Part shown: piece after piece, positions 44,725 to 54,671 of the stretch
Numbering within the stretch: the stretch's first letter is position 1
How the letters are laid out: each line of letters begins with the position of its first letter
Assembly (NCBI GenBank): GCA_963678275.1
Contig: OY782765.1
Coordinates: 1,674,001-1,738,000 of the forward strand
Length of the DNA: 64,000 bases
Reading direction: 5' to 3'
From: G963677445 sp963678275
GTDB taxonomy: Bacteria; Bacteroidota; Ignavibacteria; Ignavibacteriales; Melioribacteraceae
Program-made: the position numbers and the translations under genes
The notes under the pieces: model-generated
The model's database searches: none
What the model was told of the DNA's origin: nothing
Seen by the model: only the letters and a program-made list of their open reading frames with translations

Positions 44725-45813
44725 ATGAAATCGATTAAATATATATTATCAATTTTAGCCTTGCTTTTTATTTTCTCATGCACCGAAGATGATGGTCCGG
44801 AAATTCCTTCAGGAGATATCACAGCCCTAAAAATCATAGCAAATGATGATACTCTCAACATAGCAATAGTGGATGAACCCCTTGAGCTTGCACTTGAGGC
44901 TGTTTATGTCGATGATAAATCTTCGACTGTATATAATATCGGGATTCTACAGACCGCACAGGTAACAACAACGAGCCCGGATACTACACGGGAATCTTTC
45001 GACAGATTTGACGCGGAATGGAATTCAGCTAATTCGGCTATAGTAACCGTCGACAACGGAGTTATTGACGCTGCCGGCATTTCAGGATTTACAAGTATAA
45101 CAGCATCGGCACAGGGAGTTTCATCCCCTCCGCTATATATTAATGTTACCGGAACTCCCGGCGCGCCTGGTCTTGTAATAGACCCTCCTCTTTCCACTGT
45201 GGTTTTTAAAGATGAAATAACCGTGGAAGGAAATGTTCAGATTCTTACCTGGCTGGGAAACTCGACTATACTAACCGCTGCTGAAAGCCGGTCGGGATTT
45301 AACGGAAATATCAGCTATAATAATCTTGGTGATTTTACTTTTACGGTAAATAATCTTCAGACAGGAAATAGTATCATCTACGTTACGGCAACTCATCCGG
45401 GCGACAACCAGGTTCAAACTGTTAAAGAAAAAGAGGTTGTTTATTATCCTTATGGTTCTGATGAAGCCGACGCGGTTACAGGCGACTGGCAGGGAACCCA
45501 TGATGGTAAAAACTTTGACTTCCTGATCACTGAAAATCCATCTGATGGTGATTACGAAATATCGGGCGCTCTGTCCCTTGAATTTGAAGTATTCGGTTTA
45601 ATTCCGAATATTCCCTTCACAGGCAAACTTTATGATGATGGTTATTTCGAGGCCGATATCTATAAAGATGATTCCGGGACAAAAACCAGCGGCAAACTTA
45701 TGGGCAGACTAAGTTCATTATCAGCGGTATCAGGAGAAATTGACGCTAAAGCTGAATATCTTTTTCTTCCGGCAATCGAGAAAAAAACAACCTGGAGCGG
45801 CAGCAAGAACTGA
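44725..45813 (+). CDS. Hypothetical lipoprotein with Ig-like repeats
   Basis: 362 residues with a lipoprotein signal ending in FSC (Cys19). The first 140 residues resemble a bacterial Ig-like (Big-type) domain (SANSAIVTVDNGVIDAAGISG), followed by a second beta domain and a C-terminal lipocalin-like sheet (GDWQGTHDGKNFDFLI, SGALSLEF, SGKLMGRLSS). An AGGAGAA site lies just upstream. Probably a surface or periplasmic lipoprotein working with the barrel encoded before it (inference). Confidence 0.7.
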   Translation: MKSIKYILSILALLFIFSCTEDDGPEIPSGDITALKIIANDDTLNIAIVDEPLELALEAVYVDDKSSTVYNIGILQTAQVTTTSPDTTRESFDRFDAEWNSANSAIVTVDNGVIDAAGISGFTSITASAQGVSSPPLYINVTGTPGAPGLVIDPPLSTVVFKDEITVEGNVQILTWLGNSTILTAAESRSGFNGNISYNNLGDFTFTVNNLQTGNSIIYVTATHPGDNQVQTVKEKEVVYYPYGSDEADAVTGDWQGTHDGKNFDFLITENPSDGDYEISGALSLEFEVFGLIPNIPFTGKLYDDGYFEADIYKDDSGTKTSGKLMGRLSSLSAVSGEIDAKAEYLFLPAIEKKTTWSGSKN

Positions 45814-45911
45814 TTTAACCAATATATAATAATGTTGTCTGATATTGCCGGAAGCCGGAAGAGCCGTTTACCCGGAACAAAAGAGGGTCCTTGGACGGTA
45901 AAAGAAAACTG

Positions 45912-45941
45912 TTGACAATTTACATGTTTTTTTCTTATTCT
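45912..45941 (+). promoter_or_regulatory. Possible promoter of the permease gene
   Basis: TTGACA at 45912-45917, then 18 bp, then TATTCT (45936-45941) as a weak -10. About 50 bp before the start codon. The promoter consensus of this lineage is not well known, so this is tentative. Confidence 0.3.
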
Positions 45942-45989
45942 TAATGTAGATTTTTCAATCAGAATATTTCTTTTACTGAATGGTGAATT

Positions 45990-48074
45990 ATGGCAAATGT
46001 TCCGCCAAAAACAAAACTGAAAAAAGAACTTCGACTAATTGATATATATGCCATTGCCACCGGCACCACTTTAAGCGCCGGTTTTTTCCTGCTTCCCGGA
46101 ATTGCCGCTTCACAGGCAGGCCCCGCAGTAATTCTTTCTTACCTGATAGCAGCAATTCCTCTTATTCCTTCAATGTTCAGCATCATTGAACTTGCCACAG
46201 CGATGCCAAGGGCGGGAGGTGTATATTATTTTCTCGACAGAACACTCGGTCCTTTTTTTGGCACCATCGGCGGCCTTGGCACCTGGTTAGCTTTAATATT
46301 AAAGGTCGCGTTCGCTCTTGTTGGAATGGGCGCTTATATTTCCCTTTTTGTCGAGGGACTCGCGATAACACCCATCGCCATTACTCTGGCAATTCTGCTG
46401 GGAGTTCTGAATTATTTTGGTTCAAAGAGCAGCGGTAAAATTCAGGTCCTGCTCGTATTTGGTTTGCTTGCTATTTTATTGCTTTTTGTTGGCAGCGGTC
46501 TTCCTGAATTAGAACTTTCCAATTTCGCCAATTTTCCGGGTGAAGATTTTTCCTCCATATTTTCCACCGCGGGACTGGTTTATATAAGTTATGTTGGTAT
46601 AACAAAAATTGCCAGTTTGTCCGAAGAAGTCAAAGAACCTGAAAAAAACCTTCCAAGGGGTGTAATCCTCTCCTTTATAACCGCTATTATAATTTACGCG
46701 CTTGGCACCACAGTGATGGTCGGGGTTATTCCTCTTGACGATCTTATGGCAGACCTGACACCCGCCGCGACAGCCGCTGATTATATTGCCGGAGAAATTG
46801 GAGTTATATTAATTTCTGTCGCGGCTATACTGGCATTCATTTCTGTAGCTAATGCCGGCACACTAAGCGCCTCCCGTTATCCCCTTGCAATGAGCCGGGA
46901 TCATTTGTTTCCTCAGATTTTCAGAAAACTCGGGTCGAAAGGCAGTCCTGTATATGCCCTTATATTAACAGTCGTAATTATAATTTCTCTTATTATTTTG
47001 CTCGATCCCGCGGGAATTGCCAAACTGGCCTCCTCATTTCAATTGCTTATGTTCGCGCTTATTTGTCTTGCGGTAATTGTAATGCGTGAGAGTAAAATTG
47101 ATTCTTATGACCCGGGCTACAAATCCCCTCTTTATCCCTGGATGCAGATATTTGGAATTCTTTCATCATTCTGGCTGATATTCGAAATGGGATGGCTGCC
47201 AATAGCGTTTACCGGTGGTCTGATAGTTACAGGCTCTATATGGTATAAATTTTACGGTTCAGAAAAAGTATCAAGAAGCGGAGCTGTTTATCACGTTTTT
47301 GAAAGGCTTGGAAGGGGCAGATACGAAGGACTTGATATTGAACTTCGCGGCATTATGAAAGAAAAGGGATTGAGGGAAACCGATCCATTTGATGCTGTTG
47401 TAATGCACAGCCATGTTATTGATATCAAAGGTGTAGGAGAATTTAATGATATTGTCAGAGACGCTTCTGAATGGCTCGCAGATTTTGTTGATCACTCGGG
47501 CGCCGATATTTCAAACCAGATAATGGAAGGCACAAGAATAGGCGCCACACCTGTTACTCATGGAGTCGCTCTTCCACACCTGCGGATAAAAGGGCTCGAT
47601 ACACCTAAAATGGTTCTTGTAAGAGCATCAGAAGGAATCCATATTGTTTTCAATAATCCGCTTACAGATAATGAAGAAGAGGAACAGATTGTCGAGGCGG
47701 TATTTTTCCTCGTCAGCCCTGATAATGATCCTTCACGGCATTTAAGAATGCTCGCCCGCATCGCCGGAAGGGTTGATGAAGATAGTTTTCATTCCGACTG
47801 GACAAAGGCGGAAAATCAACAGCAGTTGAGGCACTCCCTGCTGCATAATGATAACTGGATATGCCTTACCCTCCAGGAAAACGGCAAAACGGATCAACTC
47901 ATAGGGAAATATCTAAGGGATGTTCGTTTTCCCGGAAGCTGTCTGGTCGCGCTGGTCAACAGACATGAGGAGACTCTCATCCCAAGGGGCGACACCCGCC
48001 TTGAACAAAATGACAGGCTGACAATTATTGGAGATCCGAAAGGTATACAAAAAATACACAAACAATTTGAATAG
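45990..48074 (+). CDS. APC-family amino acid permease fused to EIIA and RCK_C domains
   Basis: 694 residues. Residues about 15-420 form a 12-helix APC transporter (LIDIYAIATGTTLSAGFFLLPG, then EEVKEPEKNLPRGVI, a typical APC loop). Residues about 445-610 look like a PTS EIIA type-2 (fructose/PtsN-like) domain with the phosphorylatable His530 in GVALPHLRI. The last 70 residues resemble an RCK_C (TrkA-C) ligand-binding domain (LVALVNRHEETLIPRGDTRL). Such a fusion suggests that transport is gated by phosphorylation state and a small ligand. No PTS EI or HPr gene is in the window. Substrate unknown. Confidence 0.88.
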   Translation: MANVPPKTKLKKELRLIDIYAIATGTTLSAGFFLLPGIAASQAGPAVILSYLIAAIPLIPSMFSIIELATAMPRAGGVYYFLDRTLGPFFGTIGGLGTWLALILKVAFALVGMGAYISLFVEGLAITPIAITLAILLGVLNYFGSKSSGKIQVLLVFGLLAILLLFVGSGLPELELSNFANFPGEDFSSIFSTAGLVYISYVGITKIASLSEEVKEPEKNLPRGVILSFITAIIIYALGTTVMVGVIPLDDLMADLTPAATAADYIAGEIGVILISVAAILAFISVANAGTLSASRYPLAMSRDHLFPQIFRKLGSKGSPVYALILTVVIIISLIILLDPAGIAKLASSFQLLMFALICLAVIVMRESKIDSYDPGYKSPLYPWMQIFGILSSFWLIFEMGWLPIAFTGGLIVTGSIWYKFYGSEKVSRSGAVYHVFERLGRGRYEGLDIELRGIMKEKGLRETDPFDAVVMHSHVIDIKGVGEFNDIVRDASEWLADFVDHSGADISNQIMEGTRIGATPVTHGVALPHLRIKGLDTPKMVLVRASEGIHIVFNNPLTDNEEEEQIVEAVFFLVSPDNDPSRHLRMLARIAGRVDEDSFHSDWTKAENQQQLRHSLLHNDNWICLTLQENGKTDQLIGKYLRDVRFPGSCLVALVNRHEETLIPRGDTRLEQNDRLTIIGDPKGIQKIHKQFE

Positions 48075-48117
48075 AATTAACATGGTCCTTTTCTAACAAA
48101 TCGGGGAAACCAGGTTT

Positions 48118-49548
48118 ATGATTTCATTGAACAGAGTTTATGTTTTAATATTTATTCTGATTTTTGCGTTCGCGTGTGAAGAAAAAAAGGAACCCCCCAA
48201 AAACACGGTTAATATTGTTAATCTCGACCTTGATAAAATAAAAAAACGTGGCAAACTCATTGCCATAACCGGTTATAACGCTTATAGTTACTTTATATAC
48301 CGGGGAAGACCCATGGGGTATGAATATGAGCTTGTGAACCGCCTTGCCGAACATCTGAATGTATCGGTGGAATTTATAATTGAGAAAGATTTACGCAAAA
48401 TGTTTGAAATGCTTGACAATGGTGAAGGTGACCTTATTGCCTTCAACCTTACAGTAACAAAAAAAAGAAAGCAGCGTGTAAATTTCACAAGCTATCATAA
48501 TACCACCCGGCAGGTGCTGGTCCAGCGGAAACCTGAGAACTGGAGAAAAATGAAATCGCATCAGATTGAAAAAGAACTTCTCCGCTCTCCTATTGACCTT
48601 GAGGGAAAGACTGTTTTTGTCAGGCACAGTTCGGCCTATCTTAACAGAATGGAAAACCTGGAAGATGAGATCGGGGGTGATATTATCATTAAAGAGGCCG
48701 GACCTGATGTGAGTACGGAAGACCTTATTGAAATGGTGGCTGACGGTACAATTGATTACACAGTTTCAGACAAAAATATTGCCATGTTAAACCAGGCTTA
48801 TTACACTAACCTGGATATCAGAACAGACATTTCACTGCCACAGAAAATTGCCTGGGCAGTAAGAAAAAATGCCCCGATGCTTCTGACCGCCATAAACTCC
48901 TGGCTTGATGAACTCAAAAAACAGCCCGACTATTATGTCATTCATAATAAATATTATTCCAACCGGAACGCATTCCGCAACCGCATGACAACTGACTTTT
49001 ATCTTCACAAGGGAGGTAAAATTTCAGAATATGATGATGAATTAAAAGAATATTCGGAACAATTGGGATGGGACTGGCGCATGCTTGCCTCTCTTATTTT
49101 TCAGGAATCCCGTTTCGATCCTGAGGCTAAATCCTGGGCCGGAGCAGTGGGACTTATGCAGCTTATGCCGCAGACAGCCGGCCAGTATGGTGTAAAGAAT
49201 CTTGAAGATCCTGAACAGAATCTTAAAGCCGGCATTAAATATCTTCAATGGCTCGATAACTACTGGAAAAAAGAGATTGAAAATAAACAGGAAAGATTAA
49301 AATTTGTTCTCGCTTCATATAATATTGGCCTGGGGCATATTATTGACGCGCGTAAACTCGCCGAAAAATATGGCGCCGATAAGAATATCTGGTTTAAAAA
49401 CGTTGAGTTGTATCTGCTTAAAAAATCCAATTCAAAATATTACAATGATGAAGTCGTCCGAAACGGGTATGCTAAGGGAACAGAAACTATCCGTTACGTT
49501 GAAGAAATCCTGGAACGTTTCAGTCAGTATAAACAGTTTATAAGCTGA
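48118..49548 (+). CDS. MltF-like lytic murein transglycosylase lipoprotein
   Basis: 476 residues; lipobox AFAC with Cys20. The first half (about 45-275) is a solute-binding protein family 3 domain (MGYEYELVNRLAEHLNV, GDLIAFNLTVTKKRKQRVNF), the second (about 300-460) a lysozyme-like SLT domain with catalytic Glu330 in LIFQESRFDPEAKS and GAVGLMQLMPQTA. This is the MltF layout: cleavage of peptidoglycan glycan strands with a regulatory ligand-binding domain. It lies 43 nt after the permease gene on the same strand. Confidence 0.93.
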   Translation: MISLNRVYVLIFILIFAFACEEKKEPPKNTVNIVNLDLDKIKKRGKLIAITGYNAYSYFIYRGRPMGYEYELVNRLAEHLNVSVEFIIEKDLRKMFEMLDNGEGDLIAFNLTVTKKRKQRVNFTSYHNTTRQVLVQRKPENWRKMKSHQIEKELLRSPIDLEGKTVFVRHSSAYLNRMENLEDEIGGDIIIKEAGPDVSTEDLIEMVADGTIDYTVSDKNIAMLNQAYYTNLDIRTDISLPQKIAWAVRKNAPMLLTAINSWLDELKKQPDYYVIHNKYYSNRNAFRNRMTTDFYLHKGGKISEYDDELKEYSEQLGWDWRMLASLIFQESRFDPEAKSWAGAVGLMQLMPQTAGQYGVKNLEDPEQNLKAGIKYLQWLDNYWKKEIENKQERLKFVLASYNIGLGHIIDARKLAEKYGADKNIWFKNVELYLLKKSNSKYYNDEVVRNGYAKGTETIRYVEEILERFSQYKQFIS

Positions 49549-50029
49549 TAAATAATAATCCCGCATTTGCCGGGCCGGAATAAATGAGGAATTGATTTTC
49601 TCCGGCGATCTGATTTCGCGATCTTTCTCAAATGCTTTTGGCTAAAGCCGGATTTAATGTTGCAACCTTATCACCGTTATCCGGCCTGAGGGCGCGTAGT
49701 TATTTTAAACGTTATTTCTTTCAAAATCCCGCCATCTCCCAATAATTTTAATCGTAAACTCAGAACTCCTTGCCCTCGCAAAATGAAATCGCGGAAGTTT
49801 TGGAAAATATAACAAGAATTCGTTCTCCATTTATTATTTGATACCCCCACCATTTTAACCATTAATGATGTGTTGCCAATTAAAAACTCCATTGATCCGG
49901 GTTTATCGGGGATGTCTTAAGGTATTTGATTATCCAGGGTGGATTGTGAATCCTCTACAAGGATTTTGTCTTATGGTGCTAACAATTTTCTACCCCAGTG
50001 GGACTATCGCATTAATTGGAATCAATACA
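49549..50029. other. Intergenic stretch with degraded repeat pieces
   Basis: Holds scattered hints of module sequence (AATGAGGAATTGATTTTC at about 49582, similar to the start of module F/G) but no intact end motif. No gene. Confidence 0.5.
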
Positions 50030-50150
50030 AGGTTCTTTTGTTGTATTTGCCTTGTAGAGGCAGAAATTAGTGCGGAACGTCCCCCTGGGGTAGAATATTA
50101 TAGATAACCTGGAAACATCTCTGTAGGAGATGCACAAAAAGGCGTTAAAA
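50030..50150 (+). repeat. Module F, fragment (copy 5)
   Basis: Only the F core remains: GTGCGGAACGTCCCCCTGGGG and the CATCTCTGTAGGAGATG hairpin. Both end motifs are missing. Confidence 0.65.
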
Positions 50151-50323
50151 TTATATCAATTTAGAAAATAACACAATGTTGATGTATTGGTTCTAAACAA
50201 TATTCGAAAAGATAAAGAGATATCTCCGCAAGTTGTTTCCCTCTTAAATTTTCTTCATTTTTATTTTGCGAATGTATCCTTGTAAGTTATTGTTTTTTAT
50301 TACCGGGATCAGGAGTTCTGAAA

Positions 50324-50798
50324 CAGGCAGAGCCAGAGGTGAAGAGTGAAGAATGAAAACAATTCCCCTATTTATTAAAGAACCCGATTTCGATGGCGAC
50401 TTCGATTTGGGTTTCTATGGCTGACATATATTCAGTCAATCTTTTTAATCACCCAATTCATCTTCTGAGTTTTTACCCGATAATGAAATAATATATCGCC
50501 AGTTTGAATAAGGTTAATAAGGTTTAGTTTTGGTAGGGTGGTTTCCCATGCTACTAAGGTTAAAAATAAAAAATCAGGTTTCTTCCTTTGCATGAATTCG
50601 TAATTCGTCATTCGTCATTCGTCATTCGTCATTCGTCATTTCTTTCGTGGGATTTTGTGTTTTTGTGATTTGGCGGCTTGTATTTAGCAAGATTCTTACT
50701 CTTGGAATTCTTTTATTATTTGATTTATTAATTGTTCATTATCAATTATTAATTACATTTCTTGCCATTTTGCGTAAAATTTAACTCCTTGCTGACAA
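50324..50798 (+). repeat. Module B, copy 6
   Basis: Starts with a slightly changed CAGGCAGAGCCAG, has the module B body, GTCATTC heptamers (about 50600-50640) and the border motif (50761-50798). Confidence 0.83.
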
Positions 50799-50970
50799 TA
50801 CAGATACAAAAAAAATAATCCTTGATTCAGATAATTACGAGAATATTTTATAAACCGGCCGGAAAGAGTTTCAGATTTTTATTTTGGCGAAAACAATATT
50901 GTATACCTGGGGAGGCGCTTTATTATTGAATCGCAAGTTTTTTGCCTGATATCCGTCAAATCAGGTAATA

Positions 50971-50988
50971 TTTAACAATTTGGTAACA
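50971..50988 (+). promoter_or_regulatory. 18-bp motif TTTAACAATTTGGTAACA, second copy
   Basis: Identical to 439-456. Here it ends 5 bp before the ATG of the HlyD-like gene. Confidence 0.3.
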
Positions 50989-50993
50989 GAGAA

Positions 50994-52058
50994 ATGAATT
51001 TCCGCAAAATTACATGGAAGCACGCTGCTACAGCAATAATCATTATACTGGTAATTGCGCTCTCTTTAACAGTCTGGCCGATAGAAATGAAATATACAAA
51101 ATCCAGATATGGACGGGTTTATTCCGCGAGAAAGTGGTTCCTGATACGCGGGAATGACGGCATTCTTATATCAGCCATTAAAGATAATCTTAAGGGTGTT
51201 AATCATGATTATAAAGTACATCAGTTTGAACGGGGTGAGTCAGCAAACGTATCCCTCAGGGAAGACCTTTACTCAGGTAAATTTGTCTTGTCGGGTGATA
51301 CGGCAGGTATTGTTTACGCCAGTTCAATTAACGCCGATTATATAGAATCACGCGGAAAACTGAATGTCGCTAAAGCTGAACTGGCCGCAAGCATGACAGG
51401 AGATAAAAAAAGTGTAATTAATCAATATGAAAAACAACTTGAACTTGCGAAAACCGAATTGTCAAAACAACAGCGCATCGTTGAACGTTTGCAAAAGCTT
51501 TATGATAAAAGGTTTATTTCGGAGGAGGAATTTCAGATAGCTTCGGATGAACTCAGGATACTTGAACTCGCGGCAGCGTCGAAAGAAGCCGAGCTGACCG
51601 CGATAAGCAGCGGGGAAAAACAGCAGGAAATTGCGAGGCTGAAAACATATATCCGCAGCATTGAGGATGAATTGAAGAATATTGAAAAAGAGCAGTCGGG
51701 ACTTATAATTACCGCCCCCTTTTCTGGTTACGTCGAAAGGTCTTTCGGCAGCGACACGCTTCTTATTCTCGCTGAGGCGGATCGTTTCCTTATTACATTT
51801 CCGGTCCCCGTTGATGATTATTCACTCATTGATAAAAATTCCACAATTGAAATTATCACCGGAAAGGGAGTAATGAATGCGGAAATTATTGAAATAAGCA
51901 ATTTTATTCACCAGATAAACGGAAAAGATAATTTACTGGTACATGCATTCTTAACAACAAAAAACACACTGATATACCCCGGAATGATGACTGAAATTAC
52001 TATTAAAGGCCGCGACATGAATTTATTGCCTTATTTAGCGAATGTTCTCAATAATTAA
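50994..52058 (+). CDS. HlyD/RND-type membrane fusion (adaptor) protein
   Basis: 354 residues. One N-terminal membrane anchor (about 10-30), then a lipoyl-like half-motif (GDTAGIVYASSI), a long coiled-coil hairpin (about 115-235, rich in KQLELAKTELSKQQR-type heptads), the second lipoyl half (ITAPFSGYVERSFG) and a beta-barrel domain. Adaptors like this bridge an inner-membrane transporter to the outer membrane or modify membrane complexes. No transporter or TolC gene is adjacent; instead a VTC-domain gene and a DUF4956 gene follow at 9 nt and by overlap. The start ATG has GAGAA upstream. Confidence 0.82.
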   Translation: MNFRKITWKHAATAIIIILVIALSLTVWPIEMKYTKSRYGRVYSARKWFLIRGNDGILISAIKDNLKGVNHDYKVHQFERGESANVSLREDLYSGKFVLSGDTAGIVYASSINADYIESRGKLNVAKAELAASMTGDKKSVINQYEKQLELAKTELSKQQRIVERLQKLYDKRFISEEEFQIASDELRILELAAASKEAELTAISSGEKQQEIARLKTYIRSIEDELKNIEKEQSGLIITAPFSGYVERSFGSDTLLILAEADRFLITFPVPVDDYSLIDKNSTIEIITGKGVMNAEIIEISNFIHQINGKDNLLVHAFLTTKNTLIYPGMMTEITIKGRDMNLLPYLANVLNN

Positions 52059-52067
52059 CTGAAAAAT

Positions 52068-52883
52068 ATGAGTGATATGCGAAAGAGATTTGAATATAAA
52101 TATAAGGTGCCGAATGAACATCTTGATTCATTGAGAGAAAGGGTAACTCCCTTCCTGAAAATTGATCCCTTCGCAAACCGTGAAGGGAAAAAGGAATATA
52201 TTGTTCGAAGTATTTATCTTGATAACCTGAGACTTAGTTCTTATTTCGAAAAAATTGAAGGACTGCCCTATAGAAATAAATTCAGAATAAGAGGCTATAA
52301 TGAAGAGACAGCCCGAAATACTGTATTTTTGGAAATTAAACGGAAACACCTTAATAATATAGCAAAAACCCGCGTTCCTCTCAGTTATAACAATTTGTCC
52401 GATGTGCTGAACAGACAAAATGGAAGGATAAATGTGGAAGTTGCCGATGACAAACTTATCAGAAATATTCAAAGTTTCTTATATTATTATTACAGAAACA
52501 GGTTGCAGCCGGTTATTCTCATAGTGTATAACCGCGAAGCTTTTTCGGGCCGGTTTGATAATTCCCTGCGTCTTACCTTTGATAAAAATATCAGAAGTAT
52601 TTTTATGCCTGAATTCGATGATCTCTTCCTTGATGAACACCACTTTACCCCCGCGATGAAAAATTATTTTGTTCTTGAATTTAAATTTTTTGATACGGTG
52701 CCGTTATGGTTCAAACAGATTGTAAATGATTTTAACCTGGCGCGAAGCGCGATATCAAAATACACTATTTGTATTGATTCACATATAAAAAACAAAGCGA
52801 AGTGGCGCAGCACATTCAATAATTCAGGATATTCAAATGGCAGCCGGCTGCCGGCTTTAATGATGAGGAATCTTTTATGTTAA
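52068..52883 (+). CDS. VTC-domain polyphosphate polymerase
   Basis: 271 residues. The VTC tunnel motifs are all present: FEYKYKVP (ExK), RSIYLDN (YxD), KFRIRGYN (RxR), LEIKRK (ExK), VYNREAF (YxR), RLTFDKNI (RxTxD) and LEFKF (ExK). In yeast the domain makes polyphosphate from ATP at the membrane; bacterial members are often paired with a DUF4956 protein, as here. Two starts are possible: ATG at 52068 or a second ATG two codons later. Its last codons overlap the next gene. Confidence 0.88.
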   Translation: MSDMRKRFEYKYKVPNEHLDSLRERVTPFLKIDPFANREGKKEYIVRSIYLDNLRLSSYFEKIEGLPYRNKFRIRGYNEETARNTVFLEIKRKHLNNIAKTRVPLSYNNLSDVLNRQNGRINVEVADDKLIRNIQSFLYYYYRNRLQPVILIVYNREAFSGRFDNSLRLTFDKNIRSIFMPEFDDLFLDEHHFTPAMKNYFVLEFKFFDTVPLWFKQIVNDFNLARSAISKYTICIDSHIKNKAKWRSTFNNSGYSNGSRLPALMMRNLLC

Positions 52884-53551
52884 ATGATTTGCAGCAGATA
52901 AATGTTTTTTCCCTGACTCTTATGGAAATCATCTCAAATTTGAGTATGGCGCTTACCGCCGGCATTATCCTTGCCTGGTTATACAGGAAAACCTATAAAG
53001 GAGCAGGTTACGCGGCGGGATTTGTGGGTTCTATTGTACTTCTTACTATTATTACCGCGCTTGTAATAATGGTGATCGGGAATAATCTGGCAAGAGCATT
53101 CGGGCTGGTAGGCGCGATGTCCATTATAAGGTTCCGCACCGCTGTCAAAGATGTAATGGATATCGTATATATATTCTTCTCCCTCGCAGTGGGAATGGCA
53201 AGCGGCGTTGGGTATTTCCGGCTCGTTATCGTTGGATTGATTTTTATCGGTATAACTACATGGATTATTTTTAACACCCGGATTATTAATCCGCGGAAAA
53301 ATGAATATTTACTTCAATTTACATTCCAGCCTAATGGCAGCGGCGATTCACCCTACCAGGAGGTTCTTAATCAATATTGCAGAACACAAAAACTTATAAA
53401 TGTTAAAACAGTTGACGAATACTCCAATAATCTTGATATGGCATTTTTTGTGAAAATGAAAAATCCGGATAAATATAATGAGTTTATAAAGAAACTTTCA
53501 AAAACAGGAGCAAATTCGGTCAATCTGTTTTATGATGATGAAGCAATCTGA
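52877..53551 (+). CDS. DUF4956 family membrane protein
   Basis: 224 residues; about four N-terminal membrane helices (MALTAGIILAWLY, GFVGSIVLLTIITALVIMVI, GLVGAMSIIRFRTAVKD, MASGVGYFRLVIVGLIFIGI) and a soluble C-terminal half. The RFRT loop is family-conserved. The gene overlaps the VTC gene by 7 nt, implying translational coupling. Probably the membrane partner of the polyphosphate polymerase (inference from conserved neighbourhood in bacteria). Confidence 0.88.
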   Translation: MLNDLQQINVFSLTLMEIISNLSMALTAGIILAWLYRKTYKGAGYAAGFVGSIVLLTIITALVIMVIGNNLARAFGLVGAMSIIRFRTAVKDVMDIVYIFFSLAVGMASGVGYFRLVIVGLIFIGITTWIIFNTRIINPRKNEYLLQFTFQPNGSGDSPYQEVLNQYCRTQKLINVKTVDEYSNNLDMAFFVKMKNPDKYNEFIKKLSKTGANSVNLFYDDEAI

Positions 53552-53571
53552 TTTTTTATCTTTCACATTCT

Positions 53572-53611
53572 GGCCGGGAACTGTTGTAATCTCCCGGCCT
53601 GTGTTTCTTCC
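53572..53611 (+). terminator. Possible terminator after DUF4956
   Basis: An 8-bp stem GGCCGGGA (53572-53579) with TCCCGGCC (53592-53599), followed by a broken T-rich stretch. Weak. Confidence 0.45.
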
Positions 53612-53640
53612 GGGGCTATTCAAAGACAAACTAATCAACA

Positions 53641-54104
53641 GCGAAGAGCGGGTAGTGAAGAATGAAAACAATTCTCCGATTTATTAAAGAACCCGATTTC
53701 GATTACGACATCGATTTGGATTTCGAGGTCTAACTTATGTCAGGTCAATCTTGTTGCTCCCCTTAATCCTGTGTTTTGCTCTTTCCGCGAGCATTCCAAT
53801 ATCCCGATGGAAATATTGCCCTGTTAGATAAGGTTAATAAGGTTTAGTTTTGGTCGGGTGGTTTCCTATGCTACTAAGGTCAAAAATAAAAAATCAGGTT
53901 TCTTTCTTTGCATGAATTCGTAATTCGTAATTTCTTTCGTGGGATTTGGTGTTTTGGTGATTTGGCGGCCTGTTTTTAGCAAGATTTTTTCTCTTGATTT
54001 TTTTATCATTTGAATTGTTATTTGTTAATTATTAATTAATAATTATTAATTATTAATTGCATTTCTTGCCATTTTGTACAGAATTTCACTCCTTACGGAA
54101 TATT
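53641..54104 (+). repeat. Module B, copy 7
   Basis: Starts inside the module (GGTAGTGAAGAATGAAAACA), lacks the CTGGC start, contains the AAGGTTAATAAGG body and ends in a slightly changed border (CATTTTGTACAG, 54066-54104). Confidence 0.8.
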
Positions 54105-54203
54105 CAACTCCTTTGGCTGTCATTTATTGTTACAATTTAAACTCCCCCAGATAGCGTTAAAGTATACCGCATCCACGATAACAAAAGGAAAATCTGATAA
54201 AGC

Positions 54204-54240
54204 ACAAAAAAAATCCCGCCAAAGTGACGGGATTATAATA
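54204..54240 (-). terminator. atpC terminator
   Basis: On the minus strand a stem AATCCCG with CGGGATT (54212-54218, 54228-54234) is followed by seven Ts. It lies about 25 bp past the atpC stop. Confidence 0.8.
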
Positions 54241-54261
54241 TATTAAAATTAATAATATTTC

Positions 54262-54669
54262 TTACATATAACGGTTTTGAACCTTCAGCCTGTTAAGCGC
54301 TCGTTTAAGAGCCAGTTCGGCCCTGTCCAGATCGGTATCCTTAGCATGTTCACTCAACCTTTTGCGGGCTCTTTCTTCGGCAGAGCGGGCTCTTTCAGCA
54401 TCAATTTCTTCTGGTTTTTCAAAACTTTCGGCAAGAATAATTATCTTGTTTTTCAATACTTCAACAGTGCCGCCGCCGGTTGCGAAAACCATTTCCTGAT
54501 CGGTTGTGTCAACCATTTTAACCATTCCAATTTCGAATGAACTCAGAATTGGAGCATGGTTAAAAAGCACCTGAAAAGCGCCGAGAGATCCGGGAACACT
54601 GAGTGATTTAATTTCACCGCTGAAAGCTTCTTTTGCCGGTGTTATAACTTCGACTAACATCGTTTTCAT
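54262..54669 (-). CDS. atpC: F1 ATP synthase epsilon subunit
   Basis: 135 residues. N-terminal beta sandwich (VEVITPAKEAFSGEIKSLSVPGSLG) and a C-terminal helical hairpin that can inhibit ATP hydrolysis (AERARSAEERARKRL). Encoded 2 nt after atpD. The pair stands apart from the other atp genes, as in Bacteroidota and Chlorobi. Confidence 0.95.
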   Translation of the reverse strand: MKTMLVEVITPAKEAFSGEIKSLSVPGSLGAFQVLFNHAPILSSFEIGMVKMVDTTDQEMVFATGGGTVEVLKNKIIILAESFEKPEEIDAERARSAEERARKRLSEHAKDTDLDRAELALKRALNRLKVQNRYM

Positions 54670-54671
54670 TA

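Noticed and set aside
52128..52472. Antisense frame in the VTC gene
   Set aside because: Shadow of conserved VTC codons.
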